From the NCBI RefSeq assembly GCF_003287875.1, contig NZ_QMKK01000061.1, forward strand, positions 186,001 through 250,000: a stretch of DNA of 64,000 nt, written 5' to 3'. Origin of the DNA: Martinezella tropici. GTDB taxonomy: Bacteria; Pseudomonadota; Alphaproteobacteria; Rhizobiales; Rhizobiaceae. Position numbers and translations under genes: made by a program. The notes under the pieces were generated by a model that ran no database searches, was not told the DNA's origin, and saw only the letters and a list, made by a program, of their open reading frames with translations. Below are positions 18,291-26,067 of the stretch, one piece after another. The stretch's first letter is position 1. Every line of letters begins with the position of its first letter.

Positions 18291-19154
18291 CTACCTGAAC
18301 TGGTAGGCCCTGACATAATCGATAAACATGAAGGATGGATCGGCTGCGGCCATCTTCGTTATGCCTTCAACGATGCCGAGATCGACAAGCATGTACATCG
18401 GCTGGCGATGTTCCGGTAAAGCCTTGGTTTTCCAAACGAGCTTTCCGTCGAAATACATTCGTATGAAGTCGGAATCGATCTTCACGCCATAGGTGTGCAG
18501 ATCGCCGGGACTTGCAGAACCGAATGCATCGATACGAGCATAGTCGGAATCGTGGCGTCCATCCCGGTGCCAGACATGCACCGTCGAAGAATAAGCTCCC
18601 GGCTTATCGCCATAATACTCGATGACGTCTATCTCGGCTGTCGATTTCGAGCGATCCTTGCCGATCAGCCAGAAGGCCGGCCAGACACCAGGGCCATCGG
18701 GAAGACGCGCCCGCATTTCGAAATAGCCATATTGCTGAGAGAAGCCATCGCCGTTTCGATCGACGGAAGCAATCAGGCCTGAACGCCACGCGCCTTTATC
18801 ATCACGTGCGGCGGTAATGCGCAGCATGCCTTCCTGTATTGCAAAGGGAAAGTCCTTACCCGGATTGGAGAATCGAGCACCTCCGAAATCACCATTCCAT
18901 GGAGTGTGGGCAATCCATCGGGTGCCAGGCCCCCAGGCAGAGATACTGAGATCATCGAAAGGATCTTCGAAGGTCAGCGTCATGCCGCTGATATCAAGCG
19001 CATCTCCCGTATCGCCGGCGCGTGCAAGATCGACGTCTACGAACGCAATGAGTGCAGCCGCAACGGATGCGTGAAGGAATCCGCGACGGTTGTAGATGCA
19101 TCGAGAGCGACATGCTTTTGAGAAGCGATCCATGTGCATAAGCATGAACGGCAC
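18291..19154 (-). CDS. GH16 endo-beta-glucanase, exported
   Basis: A 287-residue glycoside hydrolase family 16 enzyme that cleaves beta-1,3/1,4-linked glucans by a retaining mechanism. The catalytic signature EIDVIE is inside STAEIDVIEYYG, with nucleophile and acid/base glutamates. The WIAHTPWNGDFGGARF and YFEMRARLPDGPGVWPAFW segments are typical of ExoK/ExsH-like glycanases. The N-terminus carries NRRGFLHASVAAALIAF, a twin-arginine-like signal followed by a hydrophobic core and a likely cleavage after ARA. The exact start among the clustered Met codons (19154, 19133) is uncertain. It diverges from a polysaccharide polymerase gene, so it may trim or size a secreted polysaccharide. Confidence 0.9.
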   Translation of the reverse strand: MPFMLMHMDRFSKACRSRCIYNRRGFLHASVAAALIAFVDVDLARAGDTGDALDISGMTLTFEDPFDDLSISAWGPGTRWIAHTPWNGDFGGARFSNPGKDFPFAIQEGMLRITAARDDKGAWRSGLIASVDRNGDGFSQQYGYFEMRARLPDGPGVWPAFWLIGKDRSKSTAEIDVIEYYGDKPGAYSSTVHVWHRDGRHDSDYARIDAFGSASPGDLHTYGVKIDSDFIRMYFDGKLVWKTKALPEHRQPMYMLVDLGIVEGITKMAAADPSFMFIDYVRAYQFR

Positions 19155-19292
19155 AACGTGCAGGGTATAGAACGTATTTCGGCCAGCATGTCCACCAAAA
19201 GACTTAGGCTTGGCGGAAATACAGCTTCATATCCGCATGCTACCTTTTGGCTATAAAGAGGAAAAACATTAGACAACATTAGGTTGCCGTCT

Positions 19293-20717
19293 ATGAACGT
19301 CATGGGACTTCTAACATTAGTTGTCGGTATTGTGACACTGATCGTACCTGTTCGATTGTCATTCATCATCATGATCCTGTCGACGGTTTTTGGCGCTGCC
19401 GCGGCCTTTAGCGTGCCTGGTCTTGGCGGAGCATCCGTGCTGGTGCCAAGCTTCTTTCTGCTATTCTTCGCGGTTCGATTGTTCACAGCCTATGGGGAGT
19501 CACCTTTCCTCGCCGCCCTTGCCCCCTGGCGTCCAGGCTTCTTCCTTCTGCTCCTGACGGCATTTGGCATCTTCACCGCGATCTTCTTCCCGCGACTGTT
19601 CCAGGGGCTGGTGCAGACAATGACGGTGGAGCGCTCGGTCGGCGCGCGCAGCCTTATCGCGCTGGTGCCGCTGCGCTTTTCGTCAAACAATATTACCCAG
19701 TCGGTCTATGCCGCCGGTGGGCTCGTCTGTTTCATTGCCACCTTTGCCTTCTTTCGTGGCAATGGCATTCCGAAAATTTTCATCAACGGTATTTTGATTG
19801 TGGCAGGCGTCAACCTCGGTTTCGCGCTTGCCGATATCATTACGTATTTCACGCACACGGATTTTCTGCTCGGCTTCGTGCGAACGGCCAATTACGCGCT
19901 TTTGACCAACGCCGAGAAAGGTGGGCTAAAACGTATTTCCGGGACCTTTCCCGAAGCCTCGGCATTTGCCGATTTCACGCTCGTCCTCTTTGCGGTCGTC
20001 ACAAGCCTGTGGCTCGGCGGTATCCGTTCCGGTGTAACCGGTATTGTCGCAGGGTTGCTTTTGGTGGCCCTGATCCTGTCGACATCGGCGACCGCCCTGG
20101 TCGGGCTCGCCATCATCCTGCCGATCCTCAGCCTGCAGTCATTCCTGGCCTCCCGGCGCGATCCAGGCGCCGGCCGGCCTGTGCTGATCGTGTCCATTCT
20201 CGCCAGCATGCCGCTCGTCATCTTCTTCGTTCTGATCGTCATGCCGGATCTTGCGAACAATCTGCAGGATTTTCTCGATGAAATGCTGTTTTCGAAGGCC
20301 GGCAGCCAGTCAGGGCGCGAGCGCTTCATGTGGAATAGCATGGCCTATGAGGCGTTCGTGGATACGATCGGGTTTGGCGCGGGTCTCGGAAGTGCCCGCG
20401 CATCGAGCTTCGGCCTCGTCCTGTTGTCCAATATCGGCATCTTTGGCACAGTACTCTTTGCGCTTTTTGTCGGCCGAGTGCTGATCGCCGATACGCGACC
20501 GGGGTACGCGTCATCACGCGAGGCCGTCGCGGTCGTGCGCGCGGCCAAGGCCGGCTTCATCACCGTCCTTGTTTCCGCTGTTATCTCAGGCACGGTCTAC
20601 GATCTCGGATTAATGTTTTACATCCTCGCGGGCACCGTTTCAGCGTTCGCCGCCGGCGTGCGCGAGGTCAAGGCTGAATATAGCCCACACCTGAGCACTG
20701 CTGGAGATTTGAGATGA
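19293..20717 (+). CDS. Wzy/O-antigen-ligase-like polysaccharide polymerase
   Basis: A 474-residue integral membrane protein with about 10-12 hydrophobic segments, for example LTLVVGIVTLIVPVRLSFII and LVGLAIILPILSLQSFL. A long polar loop in the C-terminal half, around SGRERFMWNSMAYEAFVDTIGFGAGLGSARAS, is the typical signature of O-antigen polymerase/ligase proteins. The role would be joining lipid-linked repeat units in the periplasm. The ATG at 19293 is preferred over a TTG at 19284. The next gene, a pyruvyl transferase, overlaps its stop by 4 bp, so the pair forms an operon. No glycosyltransferases are present nearby, so the repeat unit is made elsewhere. Confidence 0.78.
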   Translation: MNVMGLLTLVVGIVTLIVPVRLSFIIMILSTVFGAAAAFSVPGLGGASVLVPSFFLLFFAVRLFTAYGESPFLAALAPWRPGFFLLLLTAFGIFTAIFFPRLFQGLVQTMTVERSVGARSLIALVPLRFSSNNITQSVYAAGGLVCFIATFAFFRGNGIPKIFINGILIVAGVNLGFALADIITYFTHTDFLLGFVRTANYALLTNAEKGGLKRISGTFPEASAFADFTLVLFAVVTSLWLGGIRSGVTGIVAGLLLVALILSTSATALVGLAIILPILSLQSFLASRRDPGAGRPVLIVSILASMPLVIFFVLIVMPDLANNLQDFLDEMLFSKAGSQSGRERFMWNSMAYEAFVDTIGFGAGLGSARASSFGLVLLSNIGIFGTVLFALFVGRVLIADTRPGYASSREAVAVVRAAKAGFITVLVSAVISGTVYDLGLMFYILAGTVSAFAAGVREVKAEYSPHLSTAGDLR

Positions 20718-21934
20718 AGATCGTCGTCTTCAACGTCAAATACAGCGAGAATCTCGGTGATGGGCTGCTGGCGGAATGCGTCGAAGCCGCCTTGATGAAA
20801 AGCGGAGACGGGATCGAGGTAGAGACGATCGATCTCGCTGGGCGCCGGGCCTATGCCGCAACCAATGGCGGCCGCAGGCGCTTGGCGCTCGGGTTGCTTC
20901 GCAGGCTGCCTTTTTTTGCCCGACGGCGGCTTGTCCGCCTGGTGCTGGAGCGCAGGCTGAACAGGTTCCGCGGCCTATGGGACGAAAAGATCGCCCATGC
21001 GGATGCCGTCATTATCGGCGGCGGCAATTTGTTTCAGGACGATGACCTCAATTTTCCGTTGAAAATCGGCGAGGTGCTCGATTGCGTCTCTCGGTACGAT
21101 CGCCCTCTGGCGGTTTATGCCGTCGGGGTCAGCAAGCAGTGGTCGGAGCCTGCCTATGACCTCTTTGCGCGCTTGAGGCGGACGAGGCTTGTTCATCTCT
21201 CAGTGCGGGACGGCTTTGCCCAGGACAATTGGCAGGAACACTTTCCCGAAGGTCCGAGTGCGAAAATCGTACGGGATCCGGGATTATTGGTCCAAGCAAT
21301 GGCGACCGTGGAAAAACCCGCCTCATCCACCAAGCGCCAGCTGACCGTCGGTCTGTGCGTGACCGATCCCGTCATCCTGCATAGGCACAGCGGGGATCAT
21401 GCCTCCTCCCTCCCATTCTGCAGCATCGGTGCCTATAGGGATCTGATCGGAGTACTCCTGGAAGACGGCCAGCGTGTCGTCCTGTTCTGCAATGGCGCGA
21501 GGGAAGACCAGTTGTTTGCGGAGCGCATCCGAAATTCGGTCAGAAAACTTCGGGTCGTTGAAGCCGGCGCGCTCGATATTGCCAGTCGCCCGCGGGTTCC
21601 GGCTGATCTCATACAGACGATCCAGTCGATGGACGTGATCCTGGCCCATAGGCTGCATGCCTGTATCGCGGCCTATGCGCTCAAGGTGCCGCATGTCGGC
21701 CTGGGGTGGGACAGTAAGGTCGAAGGTTTCTTCAATTCTGTCGGGCGCGAGACCTTTTTCATAAAAGATTCACGCACGCCGCCCATTCATGTCGCCCTGC
21801 TGCTGAAAGCGGCTGAAAAGGAAGGAATAGAGGCGCTCCGGCACCGTGTCACAATTGCGGAAGCTCAAGCGGGAATCTCGAACATGCGCCGTCATCTGGT
21901 GGGAAGCGACGAATGCGCCATATCGGGAATATAG
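20714..21934 (+). CDS. Polysaccharide pyruvyl transferase family protein
   Basis: A 406-residue protein of the polysaccharide pyruvyl transferase (CsaB-like) family, which adds ketal pyruvate to sugars using phosphoenolpyruvate. Typical elements are the N-terminal FNVKYSENLGDGLLAECVEAAL, the DAVIIGGGNLFQDD segment, AVYAVGVSKQW, and the C-terminal VILAHRLHACIAAYALKVPHVGLGWDSKVEGFF with the conserved His-Arg-Leu-His. An ATGA overlap with the upstream polymerase couples the two. Pyruvylation gives the polymer negative charge. It could be cytoplasmic and act on lipid-linked units. Confidence 0.85.
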   Translation: MKIVVFNVKYSENLGDGLLAECVEAALMKSGDGIEVETIDLAGRRAYAATNGGRRRLALGLLRRLPFFARRRLVRLVLERRLNRFRGLWDEKIAHADAVIIGGGNLFQDDDLNFPLKIGEVLDCVSRYDRPLAVYAVGVSKQWSEPAYDLFARLRRTRLVHLSVRDGFAQDNWQEHFPEGPSAKIVRDPGLLVQAMATVEKPASSTKRQLTVGLCVTDPVILHRHSGDHASSLPFCSIGAYRDLIGVLLEDGQRVVLFCNGAREDQLFAERIRNSVRKLRVVEAGALDIASRPRVPADLIQTIQSMDVILAHRLHACIAAYALKVPHVGLGWDSKVEGFFNSVGRETFFIKDSRTPPIHVALLLKAAEKEGIEALRHRVTIAEAQAGISNMRRHLVGSDECAISGI

Positions 21935-22189
21935 CTGGCGAGTTCGAAAAATACTGCACGATTGGAATATATGTAACGCGCAGGTGAGTTCAGTACTATT
22001 ACTGATACATTAAAGTTGCATTAGTGTGCAGGTGTCGGCGGCTTGCGTTGGCAGAATGACAAATATTGATTTGCATTAAAGACATCAGTGGATTTTTATG
22101 ATATCCAATACTTGGAGATAGAGAATTTTATATTTTGCGATGGCCATCTGAGCATTCAGGATATGCTTGTTGACCGAGGGGACCATAGC

Positions 22190-22861
22190 ATGACGGCGCA
22201 GATTTCGATCGAGCATATCCAGGGCATGGGTGGCATAGCGCGGACCTTTCCCGCCGGCAGTGTGATCTGCGATTACGAGAGCAATGCGCCGCGTCTTCTC
22301 TTTCTTCTGAACGGATGGGCGGCGTCCAGCAAGATGCTGCCGAACGGCACACGTTTCGTGACTGAATTCGTTCTGCGCGGCGATATGATCTCGACATCGC
22401 TGACGGCACTTTCACGTGAGACCGTGCAAGCCATCACCGACGTATCCGTGATGGCCTTCCCGGATTTCGCCTCCATCCCCAAAATCGATACGCCGGCCTT
22501 GTTCTATCGAATTGCCATTGCCGAATTGGTGAGGCGCCAGGCGCGCATGTCGGAAAGCCTTGCCAACATAGGGCGGCGTGACGCGCTGGAGAGGACCGGC
22601 TACCTGCTGCTCGAGCTCGGGACGCGGATCGGGACGTCGCAAGACGACTCCAATTCGGAATGCTTCGATTGTCCATTGACGCAGACGGACATCGGAGATG
22701 CCGTCGGCTTGTCGACGGTTCATATCAATCGTGTGCTCAGGGACATGCGCGAAGCCGGTCTTCTGTCGTTTCGCAACGGTGTGGTTGCTTTTCTTGACCG
22801 CCCGCGCCTCATGGATCTCGTCGATTTTGACGAATCTTATTTCGACACAGCCATGATTTGA
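22190..22861 (+). CDS. Crp/Fnr-family transcriptional regulator
   Basis: A 223-residue regulator with an N-terminal cyclic-nucleotide-binding-like barrel (FPAGSVICDYES to DVSVMAFPDFASIP). The C-terminal winged helix contains LTQTDIGDAVGLSTVHINRVLRDMREAGLLSF, a recognition helix of the Crp type. No cysteine cluster for an iron-sulfur centre is seen, so oxygen sensing of the Fnr kind is unlikely. The ATG at 22190 is chosen for GAGGGG about 8 bases upstream; an in-frame earlier start at 22088 lacks one. It sits between polysaccharide genes and a CsgD-like regulator, so it may control surface polymers. The ligand is unknown. Confidence 0.85.
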   Translation: MTAQISIEHIQGMGGIARTFPAGSVICDYESNAPRLLFLLNGWAASSKMLPNGTRFVTEFVLRGDMISTSLTALSRETVQAITDVSVMAFPDFASIPKIDTPALFYRIAIAELVRRQARMSESLANIGRRDALERTGYLLLELGTRIGTSQDDSNSECFDCPLTQTDIGDAVGLSTVHINRVLRDMREAGLLSFRNGVVAFLDRPRLMDLVDFDESYFDTAMI

Positions 22862-22880
22862 AGAATAGGGCGAATCAGAT

Positions 22881-22896
22881 TCAGACTAAAGTCTGA
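22881..22896. promoter_or_regulatory. Perfect inverted repeat after the Crp gene
   Basis: TCAGACT-AA-AGTCTGA is a perfect repeat lying 20 bases past the Crp/Fnr stop. It could be a weak terminator hairpin or an operator. Only short T stretches follow. Confidence 0.4.
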
Positions 22897-22929
22897 AAAG
22901 AATTCTTTTAGTCAATATTTAAATTCATT

Positions 22930-22945
22930 ATTAACATATGTTAAT
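22930..22945. promoter_or_regulatory. 16-bp palindrome upstream of the LuxR-type gene
   Basis: ATTAACATATGTTAAT is a perfect palindrome in an AT-rich promoter-like stretch. It suits a dimeric regulator such as the LuxR-type product encoded downstream, but no binding data exist. Confidence 0.45.
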
Positions 22946-23006
22946 GCGCATAAAAACAAAATAAGCAATTACTGCAGTAAGAAAAGCCTAAAACAAGGGG
23001 GACGAT

Positions 23007-23147
23007 ATGAGAAAGAAAGAAACGTTTCAATTTAGACAAAGTTCTTGCTGTCCGTGGAAAGTCAATACTGAGCTAGTTACAAGAAATACAGAGGCCACTT
23101 TAAGAGTTGGGGATGCCGGCCATGAATGGACAAATGCTCACAAGTGA
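23007..23147 (+). CDS. Small ORF (46 aa) upstream of and overlapping the LuxR-type gene
   Basis: An ATG at 23007 is preceded by a strong AAGGGGG ribosome site 5-7 bases away. It opens a 46-codon frame beginning MRKKETFQFRQSSCCPWKV and ending at TGA 23145-23147. It overlaps the start of the LuxR-type regulator in a different frame. It resembles no family I know and has no signal peptide. The strong ribosome site and overlap suggest a leader peptide that couples translation to the regulator. It may also be fortuitous. Confidence 0.45.
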   Translation: MRKKETFQFRQSSCCPWKVNTELVTRNTEATLRVGDAGHEWTNAHK

Positions 23148-23889
23148 AAAATTCACCTCCGATGCAGGCGCGCGCCTTATTTCGGTTCGGACGTCCGACA
23201 CCTTGCGGCCGTTCATAGCCTCCGGCACGCCGGGCGTCGACGAATGGGAAGATTACATTCTTCTCGTCGATTCCCGTGCCCTGGATCGCGAATGCCTGTC
23301 GAAGAGCCTAAGCGAGTACGACGACGCCATGCATATTGTCACGGTGGGTTCGCTCGACGAATGGCAAATGCGCAATATGCAGGTCCTGCCATCAGCAATT
23401 CTTTTCATGATCGGCGGCCGCAAAGTCTCCGACACGGATATCAGCGCAAAGATCTGCGCCTTGGTGGAGAGATTCCAGCCAAGCCCTGTCATCGTCGGCG
23501 CAGATGGCGACGAGCTCGCGCAGCTCCTGCATGCGCTGGAATGTGGGGCTCGTGGCTATATCCCGACCAGTGTCGGGATCCGCGTTGCTGCGGAAGCCGT
23601 TGCTCTTGCTCGCGCAGGCGGCGTCTTCGTGCCGGCAAGCAGTCTGCTTGCCGCCAAAGAGGCGATTGCCCCCGTAGCCAGCCGCAATGACTGCCTCGAC
23701 AGCCTCTTCACGCCGCGTGAAGTCGTGGTCGCGGAAGCGCTGCGGCGAGGAAAGGCAAATAAAATCATCGCCTACGAGATGGATCTTTGCGAGAGCACCG
23801 TCAAAGTTCACATCCGCAATATCATGAAGAAGCTGAATGCGACGAACCGAACCGAAGTCGCCTATAAGATCCGGGAACTCGTCCGCTAG
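23122..23889 (+). CDS. LuxR-type regulator with degenerate receiver domain (CsgD-like architecture)
   Basis: A 255-residue NarL/FixJ-type protein. The C-terminal LuxR helix-turn-helix is clear: LFTPREVVVAEALRRGKANK, then STVKVHIRNIMKKLNATNRTE. The N-terminal receiver-like domain has the usual frame (DYILLVDSRALDREC to GARGYIPTS), but the phosphoacceptor position, normally an Asp after a hydrophobic strand, falls in AILFMIGG, and the conserved Lys before the last helix is replaced (YIPTS instead of YLxK). It is therefore unlikely to be phosphorylated conventionally. E. coli CsgD, the curli master regulator, also has an atypical receiver. Curli genes start 2.2 kb downstream. Starts at 23113 and 23122 are both possible; GGGG lies 9 bases before 23122. 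Confidence 0.82.
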   Translation: MNGQMLTSEKFTSDAGARLISVRTSDTLRPFIASGTPGVDEWEDYILLVDSRALDRECLSKSLSEYDDAMHIVTVGSLDEWQMRNMQVLPSAILFMIGGRKVSDTDISAKICALVERFQPSPVIVGADGDELAQLLHALECGARGYIPTSVGIRVAAEAVALARAGGVFVPASSLLAAKEAIAPVASRNDCLDSLFTPREVVVAEALRRGKANKIIAYEMDLCESTVKVHIRNIMKKLNATNRTEVAYKIRELVR

Positions 23890-23962
23890 CGCCTCCGCCG
23901 TGTCGGTCGCCCATCCGCGGGAACACTATGATGAGCCCGCTTGATGTATTTCGCAGCTACCA

Positions 23963-23978
23963 GCCCCGGCACCGGGGC
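23963..23978 (+). terminator. GC-rich hairpin downstream of the LuxR-type gene
   Basis: GCCCCGG-CA-CCGGGGC forms a 7-bp stem about 75 bases after the regulator stop. No T-run follows, so it may be a rho-dependent or stabilising 3' structure rather than a classical terminator. Confidence 0.35.
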
Positions 23979-24174
23979 AGGGCAGGAATCAGAAATATCG
24001 GCCGGCAAATGCGCTGGCCAATTGCAGCCAATTGCCGAAAGTGACGGGGCCTATCCGGGCACTGAAAGACTATATCGCGAAACCCCAGACATCCGCCAAG
24101 CTTGAACGATCCTGTCGAGATCCGAGCGATCCGGCCAGCCTGCCGCGCAACATGCCGCCTTCTGGACCGTGTCC

Positions 24175-24261
24175 GCTTTTCTTAGAATTGCGTAAACAGT
24201 CATCCTATTGTTTTCACGCAATTCCGGACAGAAAACCGCTATGCACTTTTCTTGGAATTGC
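24175..24261. repeat. Palindromic intergenic repeat element
   Basis: The core at 24218-24261 has arms GCAATTCC and GGAATTGC enclosing a GGACAGAAAACCG segment. A third arm-like copy, GCTTTTCTTAGAATTGCG, lies just upstream at 24175-24192, so alternative hairpins can form. From memory, very similar GCAATTCCGGAC...GGAATTGC elements are scattered through Rhizobium genomes. Copy number here was not counted. Confidence 0.55.
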
Positions 24262-24396
24262 TTTATTTGGCCCCGACCAGGCCATTGGTGCGAAGGGGCG
24301 TGAATATCCTCCCAGAGCACGCAGCACAACAAGATTGGAGAACGGACAGCAGCGGATGATCCCCGTGTCGATTGACGAGAGAATTTGAGAACTTGC

Positions 24397-24822
24397 TCAG
24401 CGCTGGGCTATGCGCAGGGAGGCGATTTCCGCCGGTTTGTCGTCGATGATCGCGCTTACGGTCAGCAGCCCGGGACGGCGAAGTCTCAATGGTGAAAAGA
24501 CAAGGCTGGCGCCGACCACGACATGCATGGGAACATCGTCTGTTTCGAACCCATCCGTCAGGTTGCTCTGCTCGTCGAGCTGGGCCGACTCCAGGCGTTC
24601 CTCGAGAAGCGGCTGTTGTTCCCCCGGGGCGACGCAGCGCAGCACGATCGACCGGTAAGGTTGCGCCGCCAAGGTGACCAAGTTCACATGCACGCAAAAC
24701 TTGGCCAGTGAAATGGGAAATTCCGGCAGCATCAGCACGCCGCTATAGACCCCGATGAAGCTCAGCTTTTCGCCGACTTCGGTGCGAATGTCATCGCAAA
24801 AGATACAATATCCGTAACGCAT
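24397..24822 (-). CDS. Hypothetical protein (DUF6941-like)
   Basis: A 141-residue protein with no signal peptide or membrane segment. It begins MRYGYCIFCDDIRTEVGEKL and contains an SFIGVYSGVLMLPEFPISL segment; the pattern resembles a family I recall as DUF6941, of unknown function. The middle part (VLRCVAPGEQQPLLEERL and VVVGASLVFSPLRL) looks like beta-strand-rich sandwich sequence. It starts 5 bases after the XRE antitoxin-like gene stop, so it is the third gene of that operon. No function can be assigned. Confidence 0.7.
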   Translation of the reverse strand: MRYGYCIFCDDIRTEVGEKLSFIGVYSGVLMLPEFPISLAKFCVHVNLVTLAAQPYRSIVLRCVAPGEQQPLLEERLESAQLDEQSNLTDGFETDDVPMHVVVGASLVFSPLRLRRPGLLTVSAIIDDKPAEIASLRIAQR

Positions 24823-24827
24823 GCGTT

Positions 24828-25271
24828 TTACTCATCCCTATCAGCGGTGGCGCGGGCAATGATGGTGCGCATCGCGCGCGAAGAGCTCCATGAGACGACC
24901 TCTCTGAAGCTAATGAAATGAACGGCTGCCCGCGCCTCGGCGCGGATCTCGTCCGGGATCTCGGTACGTGCCTCGGATTGAGCAAGGCCACCGCTTTTCG
25001 TCGAACCCGCCGGATCGCGCAGTTCGACATGAATCTCCTTGTCGAGCGCCCAGGCCAGATCCGCGATCGAGCGAAGCGGGAGCTCTCTTTGCCCGCAAAA
25101 ATAACGGTTCAACTCCTGCCGGCTTACGCCCACCAGCTCCGCGAGCTGCTGCTGTGTAAAACCAGTTTGGGATCGTCTTTCGACGGCGGCGGCAATGAGA
25201 TCGCTGCGAACGTTTGCGATGAAGCGGCTGGCCGCGCGCGCACGCGCGCCTATCTCAAACCGAAATGACAT
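24828..25271 (-). CDS. XRE-family HTH protein, HigA-like antitoxin candidate
   Basis: A 147-residue protein with a helix-turn-helix at about residues 37-60 (FTQQQLAELVGVSRQELNRYF). The following CGQRELPLRSIADLAWALDKEIHVEL matches XRE/HigA-type antitoxins. The C-terminal part (ARAAVHFISFREV) is not recognised. It overlaps the end of the upstream toxin-like gene by 17 bases, giving the toxin-first order typical of higBA. It should repress the operon and neutralise the toxin, if the pair is functional. Confidence 0.75.
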   Translation of the reverse strand: MSFRFEIGARARAASRFIANVRSDLIAAAVERRSQTGFTQQQLAELVGVSRQELNRYFCGQRELPLRSIADLAWALDKEIHVELRDPAGSTKSGGLAQSEARTEIPDEIRAEARAAVHFISFREVVSWSSSRAMRTIIARATADRDE

Positions 25272-25749
25272 CTTCCGGGTTTACTCCCTCAACGCACAAC
25301 GCATCACCCACACCAAGCTCGCGGCGCAGTCGGCGCACTTCCAGCCGGTAGCCACGGTAAAGATCATGATCCTTCACATGGTCGGCCCAGTCCCCGAAAA
25401 CCGCTACAAAGCAATCGCGCATGGCAAACCAGCCGAATATGCGCAGATCGACGGTCTTCAACTCCCAAACGGCATTTCGTTCGTTCCGGATTGCCCGGAA
25501 TTGTCTGCAATGAATAAGCGGCTTCCCGGAGACGAATGTATAAAAGAGAAAATCAAGCTGTTCGATCGGGGTGAGGACGGCGCCAAGCGACGATGGTTCG
25601 TTCCTGGCGACGCGCTCGCTCAACCATTCCGCAAAGCCCGCCGTCGCGAAGAGCAGCCGCTTGGGCAGCTGCCCTCCACTAAGCTGAATCTCAACTTTAA
25701 CGATTGCTTCGGATGCTACGAGACTGTCAAACGTAGTCATACCTGTCAA
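25255..25749 (-). CDS. HigB/phage Gp49-like toxin candidate
   Basis: A 164-residue protein. Its C-terminal half resembles the RelE/HigB-related phage Gp49-like family: NAVWELKTVDLRIFGWFAMRDCFVAVFGDWADHVKDH, where a strand carrying Glu-Leu-Lys is followed by a strand of 'I-F-G-W-F' type and then a Lys/His segment and an Arg-rich C-terminal helix. Members cleave mRNA on ribosomes. The overlap with the XRE gene and gene order support a type II toxin-antitoxin module. The N-terminal 80 residues are longer than in minimal HigB. Starts at 25749 and 25740 are both possible. Confidence 0.62.
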   Translation of the reverse strand: MTGMTTFDSLVASEAIVKVEIQLSGGQLPKRLLFATAGFAEWLSERVARNEPSSLGAVLTPIEQLDFLFYTFVSGKPLIHCRQFRAIRNERNAVWELKTVDLRIFGWFAMRDCFVAVFGDWADHVKDHDLYRGYRLEVRRLRRELGVGDALCVEGVNPEDVISV

Positions 25750-26067
25750 CTAATCCATTATAATGTGGCAAGCCGTTCGCCAGGTCTCCTTGAGGGTATC
25801 ATGAATTGCCGCACATTTGGATTGTATTTAATTGCCTTTCCGATGGCGTAGTTCCTTATAGTCAAAGAAGAGTATAGCCGATACGTCATGTCGATACATG
25901 TTTTATCCGTTACCCATTTTGAGGTATGGCATTTATATTTGATGCTATCCGATGTTGTCGTCCTAATACGAACGGTTCTCTTGTTCAGCTCTCCGCTGCC
26001 GGCTTATTAACAAGCTCGAGGGCGGCGAATGACCGCCGGCCCCGTCTTGGACAACAGGGAGGATCAT
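25750..26067. other. Divergent intergenic region between toxin-antitoxin and curli operons
   Basis: A 318-base AT-richer region that should contain the promoters for the minus-strand toxin-antitoxin operon and the plus-strand curli operon. A 5-bp-arm inverted repeat is at 25887-25900. No gene is seen. Confidence 0.6.
25887..25900. promoter_or_regulatory. Inverted repeat in the curli upstream region
   Basis: CATGT-CGAT-ACATG is a perfect inverted repeat about 170 bases before the curlin start. It is a candidate binding site for the LuxR-type regulator or for the XRE antitoxin. Confidence 0.35.

Larger units (their letters stand above)
23890..24396. other. Gene-free region with hairpin and palindromic repeat
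   Basis: About 507 bases without a credible gene. It contains a GC-rich inverted repeat at 23963-23978 just past the LuxR-type gene and a rhizobial-type palindromic repeat at 24175-24261 (listed separately). The rest shows nothing I can identify. Confidence 0.6.

Noticed and set aside
24032..24388. A 118-codon plus-strand frame across the palindromic repeat
   Set aside because: It reads through a repeat element, lacks a ribosome site and resembles nothing.
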